Shown here: positions 37,801-50,876 of the stretch, in pieces
Layout: every line of letters begins with the position of its first letter
Numbering within the stretch: position 1 is the first letter of the stretch
Source: Lichenostomus cassidix
Taxonomy: Eukaryota; Chordata; Aves; Passeriformes; Meliphagidae
DNA length: 64,000 nt
Assembly (NCBI GenBank): GCA_008360975.2
Contig: CM039182.1
Coordinates: 24,276,324-24,340,323, forward strand
Direction of reading: 5' to 3'
Made by a program: the position numbers and the translations under genes
The notes under the pieces: model-generated
What the model was told of the DNA's origin: nothing
The model's input: the letters and a program-made list of their open reading frames with translations, nothing else
Database searches by the model: none

Positions 37801-40800
37801 AACCCACTACCCTTTTGAGTCTGTTTCATCAAAATAATAATGACTCTGACTGCATGGAGTTCAGGAGTATTTGGATTGCCAATGTAAAGAGTTTTGCCTT
37901 GGGGAAGCACAGAATTATGCAGGAGTTGCTCAGTCTCAGAGCTGTCAAGCCATCCTGTTCATTTTCCTACACCTTTAAAAATATGGTAACTTGGATCTGC
38001 AGGTATAGTTCTGCATAAATAAACAAGAAAATCATCTCGAGACTGCCAAATTCTGAGGCTCAGAGACTTTAAGAACAGCAATACCATTTTAAGTTTTCCA
38101 GAGCAGGAAATCAGTTATCTGTGTTTGAGTCTTGGAGTCATGGCACATGACTTGTGTTTGTTAGAACTGGTCAAATCACAGGAAGAGAATGTGTGCCAGG
38201 CATGTGCAAGTTCTGCTGTGCTTTATCTTGCTGTGCCACCAGCTGACTGGATTTCCTCTGTTACAGAACTTCTGACAGTCTTCACAGCCCAAGGAGTATC
38301 TAGGTATTTTAGAACGATCCAAGTTCTTTTAAAAAACAGCATTTTGAGACAGTTTTGACTGCTGCCAGCCAGTGAGCAGTGGACTTGAGTTAGATACTAA
38401 ATTTAGAGATGCATGTTAGCCTGCTACTTTCTCATTCCATTGCTTTGCAGGAATGTTGCATGACAGCTGTTTGTTGGGGAAGATTCACACTCATAGACAC
38501 AATGTTTCTAAAGTATATATCTTCCATTGTATAATTAATACAAAAAACTCCTCATTTGCTGTATAAATGCCCTGCATCTCTGCATTTCAGAATCTGCTGT
38601 TACCATGGGCTGCAGGTCATCAGAGGGTTGCAGGATACTTTCAGGTGCTCCTTCAATTCAGTTTTTGCATGGAAACACAAAACCCTTGTGCAGAACTGAT
38701 GAACACTGAAAGAAAAGGGATGTTCACAGTGGGGTCCATGCAAAGATTAGCAGGATAAGTGTGCAACAGCTCAAAATTTGTTGTTAAGCTCCCACAAGCC
38801 AAGCAGAGCCAGTAGTATCAGCTATTTCTCAAGTGTTATGTACAATAGGCAGCACTGGCCTTTGCTGGTGAGTCTGTGCTAACCACAGTAAAGCTGGGAG
38901 AGTATGGTGCCTCTAGATTGCCTGCTGCAGAGTTTACTCATCGCCAGTTTGTCTAGCTTCCTAAAGTCGCACATCCTTTTAATTTGTTGTATCCTGTCAG
39001 AAAATAAAGCTCAAAGGCTTCGAAGTAGGCACTGTCTTTGTATCTCCTACTTAGTGTGCTAAGTATGACCTGAATCTGTATCCTTGACTGAAACCTTTTG
39101 AATTCCATGTGTTAACATAGTGTTCTCTGTACATGAGTCAAATCCTGACATTTCTTGGAATTTTGATTTGAACTTGGTATTATCTTTTTTGTGTTCTGTA
39201 GCTAATGGCAAAAGACACATAAAGCAGATGACCTGTTCCCCTGAAGGCTGCATGGGGTGGTGCAGAATGCGAAATTAATAATATATTGCAGGATTCTGTT
39301 CACTCTGTGGCTGCAGACAAGTAGTTTAATGCAAGTGATGTTTTAATCTATTTTAATATCACTAATAGCAAAATTAATACTTTTTTCATTTTAAATTCTC
39401 ATTCATCAGGTCATGCTGAGAGCAAAGCAACGTTAGAACTATTAAAGAAAATCTTGACACATGCCAAAAAAAAAAATTGGCAATGTGCTTTAATGTCTAA
39501 CACCCAAAGAGCACATTTGCTAAACCAGATCTTTCAGAGAGTACATTTTTTTCAGCATCATTAATATGACGCACTTCTGTAAAAGCAGTGATTAATACTA
39601 TACCATTATGTTTTTCTTCACTCTTTTGAAAGAATTAAGTATAAGCCATCAAAGAAAAAAAGCAAATGAAGAGATGGGTTTGAGTTATTTTTATAGCTCT
39701 TCAAATGGTGTTCCCTGATTGTGGGAGAGTTTCAGCAGGAGCAAAAGGTGTAGCTTGATGCTGCCTTTGTTATGGTGATTTGGGGCAGGTCTGTCTGCAT
39801 TATCCTGGCTGGTGCTGCAGTTCCTTCTTTCTGCTTGGGAGTGTTAGGCCCATTTCAGAAATTTACAGTTAAGACAGTTAAACAATGCAAGTAACACATT
39901 TTCCCTTTAGAAGTGGAGAATTGCAGTTCATGTTGATAATTTCATGCTATTAGCTGTGATAGCATATAGCAAAATGGAATGGCTAATATCAGAAGCTATT
40001 GCATTGGATGGGACAAGCTTAAGCCCTAGGTGCTACTGAAATGAGAAATAGGGCTTTTACATGGATGAATTTTGCTCACCAACACAGAATGAAGAGTCTG
40101 AGATTTTTCTTCAAGAGCATGTAAGTTTTCATTGACTATGGAGTAAAAATATTATTGTTGTTGTCAGCTAAGAAAACAAAATGTATTGCAGGGAACCTCA
40201 GGGAGTAACAATAACAACTCTTACCTTACAGGGCTTTATTAGTTGAAGTAATACAACATTTTTTCTGTGCCTTGCTGCTTCTTGTAAAATGGTGAATTTC
40301 ACATTCTAGCTTAATGGCACGGTGTCTGAACAACCTTCTGGTAGTTTCACATGGAAAAAACACACAGCAGAAATATTTTTTTCAGGCAAACTCTGTTTCA
40401 AGTATTTTATAATGTATATTTCCTCAATGTACAGATTGGTTCTTTTGAACCTGTAATTTGCTTCTTATGTGACTGTAAGATGAAAAGCCTTTCTTTTGAG
40501 GAAAAAAGCATAAGTCCCATTTATTTCTGTGTTCTGTAATGTCTTCTTGTTGTCTTGGTGTCTTGTTTACTTGAATTGTGCTTTGCTTTGAAAACTACTT
40601 TTTTCATTAATTTAATCAAAAAATTACTGTGCTCATTGACACTCATTATGTACAATTTGAAGCAAGATTTTCATTTGTGTTCGTTTTTAGCTGCCTGATA
40701 TTCTTCTTCAAACACTCTGGCTACTGAGGCCAGTAGAATATTGTCTGCTTTTGAATTTTTTCCCAATAATTTAGTTTTTCATGTGTGTTCATTTTTCTTT

Positions 40801-43265
40801 TTGTATGCAGTACTTCTTTATAGTTTAAGTCTTTGGAGAAATCAGTTTTAACTAAATGCATCTGTTTTATTCCTTTTCCAAAACTGCTAGATGTCATTGG
40901 GATTTTGCATTAATATATTCCTTTAAAATGCACATGTAGCTGAGCCAGATCTGTTTTGTTTTACATAAGCAGAGTATGAGTTTACTGGTTAATGATCTCA
41001 TTTCTGCCTCCTCTGCATGCTTCAGAGATTTCCTTGCCACTGCTGATGGACCTGCCAAGATGGATTTTTAATGTAGAAATTACGATTGTGCGTTACCTTA
41101 CAGATGTTTCAGGGATAATGACTGCAAAATTGAAAGTACATGGACTGTTAGTATTTTGTCTCCACAAAAATTAACTTCGCTGAAATCTCAGTGTGATTTT
41201 AAGAGTTAATCTTCCCGCTTCTGGTTGCCCTGATGGTGTGTGGAGGTGGTGTTACATGCTCCTGGAAAAAGCCAGGAGAGTTAGTAGCCAAATTCTCTGT
41301 TTAGGCAGGTACTGCACATAGCCAGGAACAATAAAATAGAAACAGAAGTTACTACAAATGGAGTGTAACAGAAGATTTTGTGTGTGTGTTTGTGTATAAG
41401 ATCAAGACATACAGAATGACAACTTCAGGTGTTTTGTTTAGCTGTAATGCTTACATGCCTGAAAACTCCAGTAAGATGGACTGTGTGTTCTTTGCTTCTC
41501 TTAAATAAGAGAAGAAGAAGCAAAATGAGCTGTTGGCTTTTTTTTTTAAAGACTACTGAGGTTCTTAGTCATATATTCTTAGTAGGTCTGAAGTATAGAA
41601 AATGAATGGTTACTGTTTATTTCATTGGATAATATGTATCTATTTATAGAGGCAGCAGTAAGTCACCTAAAAGGTGCCTCATGGATGGGTTGTGCATGTT
41701 GATGACTTACTTCCTTTTAGTAGGTCTTTTAACATCAGAAAATTTTACTAAGCCATTTTATGCTTTCTATGAGCTTTGGCTTTTTTTTTTTTAATATACT
41801 TTAGTGGTTAAAAAAAAGAAGGTAGGTTTTTCATGATCTTTAAAGGCTCCCCTGAAGGCAAACCATTCTGTGGTTCTATATGCTGTCTGTGTGTACCTGT
41901 GCACCTAGACTCAACATCTTCCATGCACTGCTTTTTAGTTGAGAGATTCCTGTAAGCCTAAACAACAGCTGGGAAACTGAATTAAGGTAGGAAGCTGAGG
42001 TTTGAACTGTTGGTTAAACATCTGAGTTCTTACCTCTTGTGTTGAGAAGTCCTTTTGTCAAAAAATGACACTAATAGATAATTTTAGCACCACAGGGAAT
42101 GTACGTTTGATAATAGTACTGTGTTTCTTCATCTCAAGAACTGAAAGCTCATGAAAAAACTTTGAATACTTTTGTCAAAATTTTGGTGGTGTTACTGTAT
42201 AAACATGAAAAAGATTGCACCATTTTCCCCACCCTTCCTCTTCCATGTATTTATTTAGTCCCAAACTTTATAAATCCAGATGTGGTCCTGAGGGAAGTGT
42301 TTGCTTTATATGTTTGTAAGTCATTTGCACAGCCAGCAGGCTGTTTGTGATCCATATACACCATTCTCCAGCTTCCAGAGGGAGCCCCACAGAAGTGAGG
42401 TGCTGCCATTCACTTTAGGGATGAGGAGAGATGAGCACAGGCATGTGTGCAAAAGACTGAGTAGGCAGCTTGGGGTTCAACTTCCTACTCATATTGCAAG
42501 CTTTTTGTTTTCAATGTTATTGTTTTGTTTTATTTTGTTTGTTCTTGAGATACCGATTGCAGCTTACTTTTTTTTTTTAATTCTTTTGTCAGCAAATTGT
42601 TTGCATCTCATGGTTTACCAGCCCAAGAAACACCCACATTTACTGTTTAAAACTAGCTCAAAGCAGCTCCTTATTCAGGGTGAAAATTGAGTAAACTCTG
42701 ACTTCAGACTCTGAACTTTTCTCTGACACTTGGTTTCTTTTTCCTACTGTTGTCTTTCTGCGTGGGTGTGACTTTTCTATCATTAATTTGTTTATAAAGA
42801 ACAAACCAATGAATTTTCAAATTCAGCATGGAATATATCACTGGAGAATTACTTCATCCAGATGACTTTGCTAAAGACTAATCAAGATCCTGTTGGTCGT
42901 ATTCTGCTTTTTTTTCTGTTTGGAAAAGATTCGTTGTTAAATCTGAAATAAATTTTGAGAGTTCTTCCTATGGAAAAGATGTGTCACTTGGAAAAGGAGG
43001 AAACTATCAAAATGTAGAGCCAGTAATATTTAAGAACTAAATTATTAGCGCTTAAGACATTTTTTTCTCCCTTAATCTACTGCAATACCACTGTAGAGTT
43101 GTATTTTGTCTGATAGAATTCATCAGTATTGGGGTTATAGCTAAAGACAAAGATAATCTTTTTTGTATGCAGGATGCTGTGTTTGCACAGTATCTCAATT
43201 ACTCTTTAAATAGTCTCTGCATAATGAGAGGATAACTGGAGTTTCTTAAATGCTATAAAATTAAG
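34900..43265 (+). other. PPP1R9A: Intron, 8366 bp
   Basis: This phase-0 intron has donor GTAACA and an unusually weak acceptor (ATAAAATTAAG). A 17-bp duplication lies at 37217-37256. A much better acceptor-like site, CTTTTTTGTATGCAG, ends at 43172. I see no CR1 copy or gene in it. Confidence 0.88.
37217..37256. repeat. 17-bp direct repeat, period 23
   Basis: CTTGAAAACTACTAATG occurs identically at 37217 and 37240, separated by six bases. It is a small recent-looking intronic duplication. Confidence 0.8.
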
Positions 43266-43421
43266 ACAGGGGAATATGCTACAGATGAAGAAGATGAAGA
43301 CATGGGACCTGTCCTTCCAGGAGGTGACATGGCTATTGAAGTGTTCGATCTCCCTGAAAATGATGACATGTTCTCCCCCAGTGATGTGGACACCAGCAAA
43401 CTTGCTCACAAATTCAAAGAA
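43266..43421 (+). CDS. PPP1R9A: Neurabin-1 exon: acidic linker between PDZ and coiled coil
   Basis: This 156-nt exon is phase 0 at both ends and encodes 52 residues: [20 protein letters not shown], then [20 protein letters not shown] and [12 protein letters not shown]. The glutamate/aspartate-rich start and the AIEVF..LPEN block are conserved across neurabins. The donor GTAAGT is perfect, but the acceptor has no polypyrimidine tract and a purine-rich TAAG. The start is fixed by homology (Thr-Gly-Glu-Tyr follows Asp-Asp-Asp-Glu) and phase. Because the exon is symmetric and its acceptor poor, it could be skipped or have alternative starts; this is an inference. Confidence 0.93.
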
Positions 43422-46400
43422 GTAAGTTATATATGAGAAAATACTCCTGAAATACCTCACTGAACCAGATTTCTAGTCATCCCATTGCTCAGTGCTTGGT
43501 TTTTTTCTCTTGAAAACTGGAGTGGATTTGTAGCTGTTTGTATACTTAGTACTTTGAAATGACTCAAAAATTTCTGCTTGAAAGAAGTAGAAATGTTCTT
43601 TAGAGATATTTTGGCATTAGCTTTCAGGTGACTGTTGTGTTGATGGAGGGTAATTTATAAATTAACTTTTCAGTACAGAAGTTTTTCTGCCACAGCACTT
43701 AATTTGACCAGGTAGGCAAAATGCAAGTTAATTCATCACTAGCAGATTGCTGGGGTTTGGGCTTTATTTGGTTTTATTTTTTGTAAGATTCCAATAAAAG
43801 CTGATCGGAGAAGCCAAATAGCAAATGTTAAATGTCAGTGAAGAGAGGCATGTGGAGCTCATCCCATACATTACACAGCAACTCATCAGTGTTCAGCTGT
43901 GTCTTATGTTTGGCCATGTGTTTAGAAAGATGTATTGGGGCAGCAGCCATACTTCAAGATAGTGTTTTACCAGTGTCTGTGGTTACAGAGTGTAGCATCC
44001 ACCTGTACTAACTGTGGTGTTCCTTGTGGTCATTGAATTTGTGTAATTTCACATACCAATGTAATGAGATACATTTCTTCTCTATTTTAGGCTGTGCTTT
44101 TGATGTGACTTCTTTTTGAGCTTTCCTGAATTCTCATAAAGATCTTGAACAATGGTTGTATCAAAGCTCACAGTATCAAAGTAATTGGCTGACTGATTGC
44201 AGTGAAGAACTTTGTTTTTGTTTTTGTTCTTGTTTTAAATACAGAAAGATGGAAAGGTTGGAAGTAGCCAGAACCTCATAGGGGATTTAAGTAGCAGAAC
44301 CTGGGCCCAGATAGGAGTTTTCAAACATCAGGACTCCCTTTTTATCCTTCTCAACTTATCCTCTTGCATTCCCTCCACTCAAACCAGATATTTTATCTTG
44401 TGTAAATATACTGTTACTACTCTCTAGTGAGAGTAATGTATGGAAAGAAATCAGTCAATGAGTGGCCAGTCTTTCCCTTTTCTGCTGACACCCTTCTCAG
44501 CCATTGCATGCCTACTGTTACTCATTATTATTCTCTGAAAGTTTTTGCTTTACTTAAATTAAAATTCTATCAATCCATATTTTGAGTTTCAGGCTCTTAC
44601 ACAAATTAGCAGAACAGCTTGCTTCATTTTCTAATACTTTGCTTCGTGCATAGAAATACAGTGTCAAAGCGGTGGGAAGATGTTGCCATGCTCCATGTGC
44701 CAGTGAGTGTTCCAAGGCTGTGCAAACCACAGATGCAGTGATGGGCAAGAAACTCACCTTTGACTAAATTACATATAGAACTGTGCATGAATAGAGTTTC
44801 CATAATCCCAGGCTATTGCCATACTTGAGTTTGTCCAGACTGATTTGAAGTCACTTGCTGACCTGTGTACTGTAATGGCCTGAAAACGCTGTTTCAGAGA
44901 CCAGATGAGGGTACTTTGGGATCCTTGAGTGTAAGTGTAGATGAGAGCCTGAGAAAAAACGTGAAATGCTCCTGCCTAAGAGTGGACTCTTTCAGCAGCC
45001 CACGCAGTTTCTGCTGTTACAAGCACACCACTTTTGTTTCACTGATTGTATTCAAGAGTACACAGCTGCGTTTTGTTGGCTGATGCAGAGTGAGTACATG
45101 TATTTTTCTTGGTATTTGCCCTGAATTCTTTCAACACTAGAGGACTTGTTCATGATCACACTGCACAAGCCCACACAGTGTTTTCTGGAATTGTATTTAA
45201 AGAATAACTGTTCTTTCTTGTTCTTACTCCAGAGATTAATGAAAGTATTAGGCAAGTGGGCAGGACATAATCTTTAAGCATAATAGTTTGACCTAATTAG
45301 CTGAATTCAGTCTTTGCAACAAAAAATGTGTTCACATACTCTGAGAGCACTCTTATGTGAAATGTCTTGCTTTTGGAATGAAAGTCAGAAGGGAGATGGG
45401 CATTCCTGGGTGAGTCACTGTACTTCTGAAAGTCTTGTTTTCCTGGCTGTAAAGCAGGAAAAATAGGACTGATTTTTCTTCACTGCTTTGAGAGAGCTAG
45501 AAACTTTATTTTAGCTGTGATAAAGAGAGACAAGATCTGTAGGGAGAAGGGACACTTATGTAAGAATTCATTATCTCATGTTTTAATGAAATATATGAAA
45601 AGCGGATTATTATTATTATTATTACTATTATTATATGCAAAAAAAATTACATAAAAATTGTCATGGAGATTATTAGATTTGATTGCATGCTTTCCTTCCC
45701 AGTGTACTCCTGATATTTTAACATTTGCTAGCCTTTCATTCCCTTCTACCTTTTGCATTCTTGATGAATTCAATGCATTTTCTCTCTAAAAGTTACTTTT
45801 TATAACGTTTTATTGTTTTGAAGAAAATTAATCCACTTTTCAAGGCATATTTCAATAGGAAATGTGCCAAAAGTTACTCAAAATGTTTTTGTTAAAGTGA
45901 AGCTTTAACAATTTTATATTGACTTAAAAACCATAAAAATACAAAATAGTATCTGCCAAGAATTTGTCTGGCATTATATAGGACATGGAATAAAGATTTC
46001 TGATCCCCTGTTAGTAAACTTGCTTAAAAAATTTTAGCTGTGGAGTCCAAATTTTCTTGCCAAATAGTTGACCTTGCCTGTTGTTTAGTCTAACCTATAA
46101 ATGTGTTAGTATTTCTCATCTATTCTGCAAGCATAATTAGTTATTCTTTTAAAAAAAGTACATACCCAGCTACACATTTGTCTGTTAAGCAGAAAAGTGT
46201 CTTTTTTCTTCTGCCTCAGTGGGATCTGCTGTACCATGTGCTGATTCAATGATCTGACTGGGTGTTCAGTATTTATTTTTTTAACTTAATAACAGAGAGC
46301 ATAAAAATAACTGTTAAAACCATCTGTACCTGAGCAGATTGTAATTTATGCAACAATTTGGAGTTTATTTGCATGTAATAATAAGCATTTTAAGTGCTCC

Positions 46401-48761
46401 TTATGGATTTATGGGGTTTTAGAGATGAGAGTGAGCTCTCAGCAAGTAGCCTAGGGCTTTGAGTCTTGACTTTTCAATTTCATTAGTCCTGCAAAGGGGA
46501 AAATCTAACTCATCCGTTATTCCCCTGATTTTCTCATCCCAGAGCTTAGCAGAACTAAGCAAAGGGCTGGGCATTTTATAAACACCATGATGTTTTGAGA
46601 TGGTTCCTTCATAATTTTTCACTATTAACAGGAATGCAATGGTGAGAAAATACAGTTCTCAGTCTCTGAAGGTTTCAGACCAATGTGTGAGCTCAAAAAT
46701 TGCAAGTAACCTCTTGCAAATGCTAATGAAAGTATCTCCTTTGTTTCTTCTAATATGTACAATTACAAAAAGGTGTGTGTCCTTCTCAGCTTTGTGGCCT
46801 GCTGGCTGCAATAGCTTCACTGGCAACTTCTTGCCATTAGCATGAGCTCCAGGGCTGACAAGTGCCCTGTCCCCAGCTGCACTGGCACCTCTCCATCCTG
46901 GACCAGTAGCCCTGTTCCCCTGTGGCACTTCCTCAGGAGCCCTGTGATTCTGCAAGCTGCTGTAGTCAGTGCCTGGTTTCATTTGAAATGAAATCTTATA
47001 GCTGCTTTCACTGAGCACATGAAGAGTCATACCACTTTTCAGTGCAGTCAGAAAGGGAGCATAATTAACAGATGATTGTGGGAACTGGAAGTTCTTACAG
47101 TCTCCTCTGGAGACATTGACCAAGAAATGAATGTTGGAAAGCAGATTCCTAAATGAAACTGGTGAATCGGTGTCTCCTTTATTCTGTCCAGGATAAATGG
47201 AGGAATTCTCCACCTTAAAGGACTAGATTTCTTCAGTAGATTGATTAAAGCTGATTTGCAAATCAAACTGTATCTGAGAGTGTGCATTTCGTATGCCACA
47301 AGAAGGGCATTCAAGAGGCTTCGTGAAAAGGGAATTACTAAATTATCTTAGCCTTTTTCAGAAGTACTTTTACTGGTCAGCTCAGTGATAGCTCCTGTTA
47401 CTTAGAAAATAATTCCTTTCTTCTGGAAGAACTTCTTTGATTAATTTGCACATTTTTTTACTAACAGCTGGGTCTTCAAGAATGTAGCCATTGCTTCACC
47501 AGAGATGTTGGTTTCTAGTTCAGTACAATGTCCTCACATACTCTATTAGCTCAACATAAACTATTCCCAAAAGCTCATGTAGTCTTGTAAGAGAAGTAAC
47601 CTGCATGTAAAACATGTTTTTCCATAACTATTCCTTCTATTCATAAATAATGGATGACAGCCTTGTTTCCACTGCAATGCCAGCTGAGGCTGTAATGCAG
47701 TGTTTGCCCTTGCCCTCAGCTCCATATCCAGTGTAGACAAGTCACTGATTCAGTGTAAGGTTTTGGGGCTTGTCAGAAGTTTGTCCATGCTGCCTGCTTT
47801 TAGTAGTACAGCAGCAGGTCTGGGGTGCAGGCCAGTGTTGGGTACACGTGCATGATAATTTCCATCTGGATTAGGGTTATGCTGTTGAAGGTGTGGTTCA
47901 GTTCGTGCTTCAGAGCATTCTTGGAGCCTGTGAATAGCAGACCTTTGTGGCAAAAATAAAGGTGTTTCAGGACATTGCCTGATACATTCAAAGTAGTGAC
48001 TATTCACTCCACAGGATCAGACTAATGTAGGTTAGTACAGAAGAAATCCCACAGCAAGTGTGCAGGTGGATGTCAGGTCCTCCACAGCAACCCCTTCCCT
48101 GTACATATGCCCTGTTGTGACTGCTTGCTGATGTAACTACAACCTTTACCACACTGCCCGGGCTGTTAATCTGCTGCAATCACTTTGTGTGCTTGAATGC
48201 TGTTGCTGTTATTTACAGTTTCCCTGTGTAACTGCTCTCAGTTGAGATTAGCTGGCTTGAGCAGAGTAACTCCAGCTAATGGTGAACGATAGCATCAGTC
48301 TACCTTTCTTCTTGCATGAAATAAATGTGTGGAATCTTCCCTCAAGGTTTTCTTGAGTTGTTAAATCACTTATTTTCATATTTGCTTTTTTGTAACGTGC
48401 CTGCTTTAATCAGTGCAGTGGGACTTTCAGCACTGGGACGTATTTCACATTCACATCAGAGGAGAGCAAAGCCCAGCAGGATAACATCTATTTTTTTAAA
48501 ACATAAGACATTTGGTTTTGCTAAACAGATTGGATGTTCTGATTTGAAATTATGAGTGGTTAGACGGCATCCTATCTTTAATTAGGTTGCACAGACTGAG
48601 TCATTTTGCAAGCTAGACATTTTAATTTACAATCTACTGCACTGCAGCACTCTTCGGGGCCTTCTGCTATGTAATAAGGTATTCAACTTGCAGCACAGGC
48701 TTTAAAAACACGGGAGTACTCTCTGTGACTTCACTTGTTTATTTTATATTTTCAATTCTAG
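43422..48761 (+). other. PPP1R9A: Intron, 5340 bp
   Basis: Donor GTAAGT and acceptor TTCAATTCTAG bound this phase-0 intron. It contains an ATT microsatellite at 45606-45634 and a more GC-rich patch near 46840-46960. A long stop-free stretch on the minus strand (46659-47213) starts at a non-ATG codon and matches nothing I know. No CR1 copy is evident. Confidence 0.9.
45606..45634. repeat. (ATT)n microsatellite
   Basis: About nine ATT units with one ATT-to-ACT interruption. It is a simple intronic trinucleotide repeat, likely polymorphic. Confidence 0.88.
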
Positions 48762-48815
48762 TTGCAAATCAAACATGCAGTTACAGAAGCTGAAATTCAG
48801 AAGCTGAAGACAAAG
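48762..48815 (+). CDS. PPP1R9A: Neurabin-1 exon: start of coiled coil
   Basis: This 54-nt exon is phase 0 at both ends and encodes LQIKHAVTEAEIQKLKTK, 18 residues that open the C-terminal coiled coil. The acceptor TTTTCAATTCTAG is good and the donor is GTAAGA. It is too short to be found from open frames alone and is identified by homology plus phase agreement with both neighbours. Eighteen residues is not a whole number of heptads, so skipping it would shift the coiled-coil register while keeping the reading frame. Confidence 0.94.
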
Positions 48816-50646
48816 GTAAGAATCAATATATGGTTAATACATGGTGTTTTTTTCTTCATGCAAAATCAGATCTGAAGACATATCTTTATGTGGGTGGAGA
48901 AGTCAACATCCTTATTAAAGGCTGATTAGGAAGCACAGTAGCTCAGCTAAATCTTGTCTTGGTGTATATTCTTTATTCCAAGTTTCAAATAAAAATCTTA
49001 AGTGCTGCTATTAAAAGAAACTGCCAACTTTTGTAGCTTCAATTAAACATATGTTTTAAGGGGTATCATAATGACTTAATGGCAGATTTCTAGCTTTAAA
49101 ATTCCAATGCATTTTCTCAGGTTTTAAAATTATATTTGGATTGAATATTCAAGCTGAACTTAGTAGGTTTTCATTTACCAATGATGTGAAAGTATCCTTA
49201 CGCTACTTTCCTTTTTTGACATTTTAAAAAATACTGATTTTTTAAAAGGTATTTAAGAGAAATTATTTTTATGTACAGAAGAAAAAGTGTTGTTTCATAT
49301 TGTTGCAGTTCTCTTTAAAATATAGTCTAGGAAGGGAAAATATGACCAGTTTAAAAGAAAACATCTTACAATAAGTTGCAAGTTAATAAATTAAATTTGC
49401 TATTGCAATAAAAATGAATTGGGTTTTTTTGTACTAAGGTAACCTTTATGGGAGCTCTGCTGATTATACAGTTGTTCAGCAAGACAGGGTTTTATAATGA
49501 CATCCTTCTCTTTGAGTCTGAGTACATAATAAAGGAAATAAAAATTTGAAAAAGAGAAAATTGTACTTCAGAAAAAGATTATAGATTATTATTTCTTTAC
49601 AGCAGCATTTGCACTTACTGTGTATTTTGCATAGTGTTTATCAAATCTGCATAAATTACTGTTAAAAAAATTCAAAGTGCAACTATTTTCTGTAAGGACA
49701 ATTTCTGTTGTCCTGTCTCAGTCCAGAGAGTGAAAAATCTTTTCTTCCTCTGCTTTCCAGTTCCAATTAGCAATTGGAGCCACACAGTTGATCCCTTGGG
49801 CTTGTGCTGAGGCCCACTGACTTAACAGCATCAATGTGTGGGTGTAAACATTCATCTGTGCAAACCCATTTGCAAGATTAGGGTTAATGTGCCTTTTACT
49901 GTTGGACCTCTTTACCTCATCTTTTCAGTAGAGCTGAAGAAAATGTGACTAGTTTAGATATATTACTAATAAAACTGCAAACAAGTTAATTTTTTTGGTA
50001 CGTATCATCCATGATGCTAGCAGAACTGCCTAGAGCAAATGAAAAGGTCTTGATAAATAAACAGGGATGTTAAGGCATTTTTTGTTCTCTAAATTGCAGA
50101 AGCTAAATTACAGAAGATGCTGTGTAACCCTACTCTTATCCAGCACCAAACACTGAAACTTGCAGGTAGCTTCAGTTAGAAAGTGAGAACCCTAACACAA
50201 AAAAAAAAAATCTGGGAATCAAATTCCCCCTTCCCAAAATTAGAAATGCCATCGTTTTCTGAGTGTATGAATGCTTTTTAGCACCTGAGTCACATGCATA
50301 AAGCAAAGTGCATCCCATGTGCTGGCTGATTAACCCTGCAGTTTGCCTGAGTACTCCACTAGTGACATTTTTAAATGTCAGTCAGTCAAATAGGTTAGTA
50401 CAACCCACAGAAGCATAGAGGCTGCACTGGAACACTGAGCAGAAACTCGACTTGGTTTTAGGAGGAAGAATAATACATGCATCAGCCTGTTTTCTTTGTC
50501 CTGGAACACTCTTCCCACTGCTAGCATATTACTGTTGTAGTTACTAATTTACTGATTCGCACTATTTGCGTTGTTTGAATTAATCCTAAACTATTAGGCT
50601 GCACTGTGCAGCTTTTTATGGACTGCATCTCCACTCCTTTGTTCAG
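48816..50646 (+). other. PPP1R9A: Intron, 1831 bp
   Basis: This phase-0 intron has donor GTAAGA and acceptor CCTTTGTTCAG. It is AT-rich, with short A and T runs only. No repeat family or gene is recognised. Confidence 0.92.
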
Positions 50647-50876
50647 CTGCAGGCTGCTGAGAATGAGAAGGTGAGGTGGGAATTGGAGAAGACCCAACTG
50701 CAGCAGAACATTGAGGAGAATAAGGAAAGGATGATGAAATTAGAGAGTTATTGGATTGAGGCACAAACCCTGTGTCACACAGTGAATGAGCACCTCAAGG
50801 AGACGCAAAGCCAGTATCAGGCTCTGGAGAAGAAATATAACAAGGCAAAGAAATTAATCAAGGATTTTCAGCAAAA
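50647..50876 (+). CDS. PPP1R9A: Neurabin-1 exon: central coiled coil
   Basis: This 230-nt exon starts in phase 0 and ends in phase 2 before GTAAGC. The 76 codons encode a continuous charged helix: [20 protein letters not shown] at the start, [20 protein letters not shown] in the middle and [15 protein letters not shown] at the end. In neurabin and spinophilin this region drives homo- and hetero-dimerisation and binds partners such as Lfc/ARHGEF2 and other spine regulators. Reading through the donor gives an immediate TAA, which fits the exon end. The sequence is nearly identical to the mammalian protein as remembered. Confidence 0.96.

Noticed and set aside
34900..43265. U12-type intron, suggested by TTTCTTAAA 16-24 bases before a tract-free acceptor
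   Set aside because: The donor is GTAACA, which does not match the U12 donor GTATCCTT or ATATCCTT. A weak U2-type acceptor is simpler.
46659..47213. 184-codon minus-strand open frame as an antisense gene
   Set aside because: It starts at GTG rather than ATG, has no recognised domain or promoter, and lies in an intron with an unrelated GC-rich patch.
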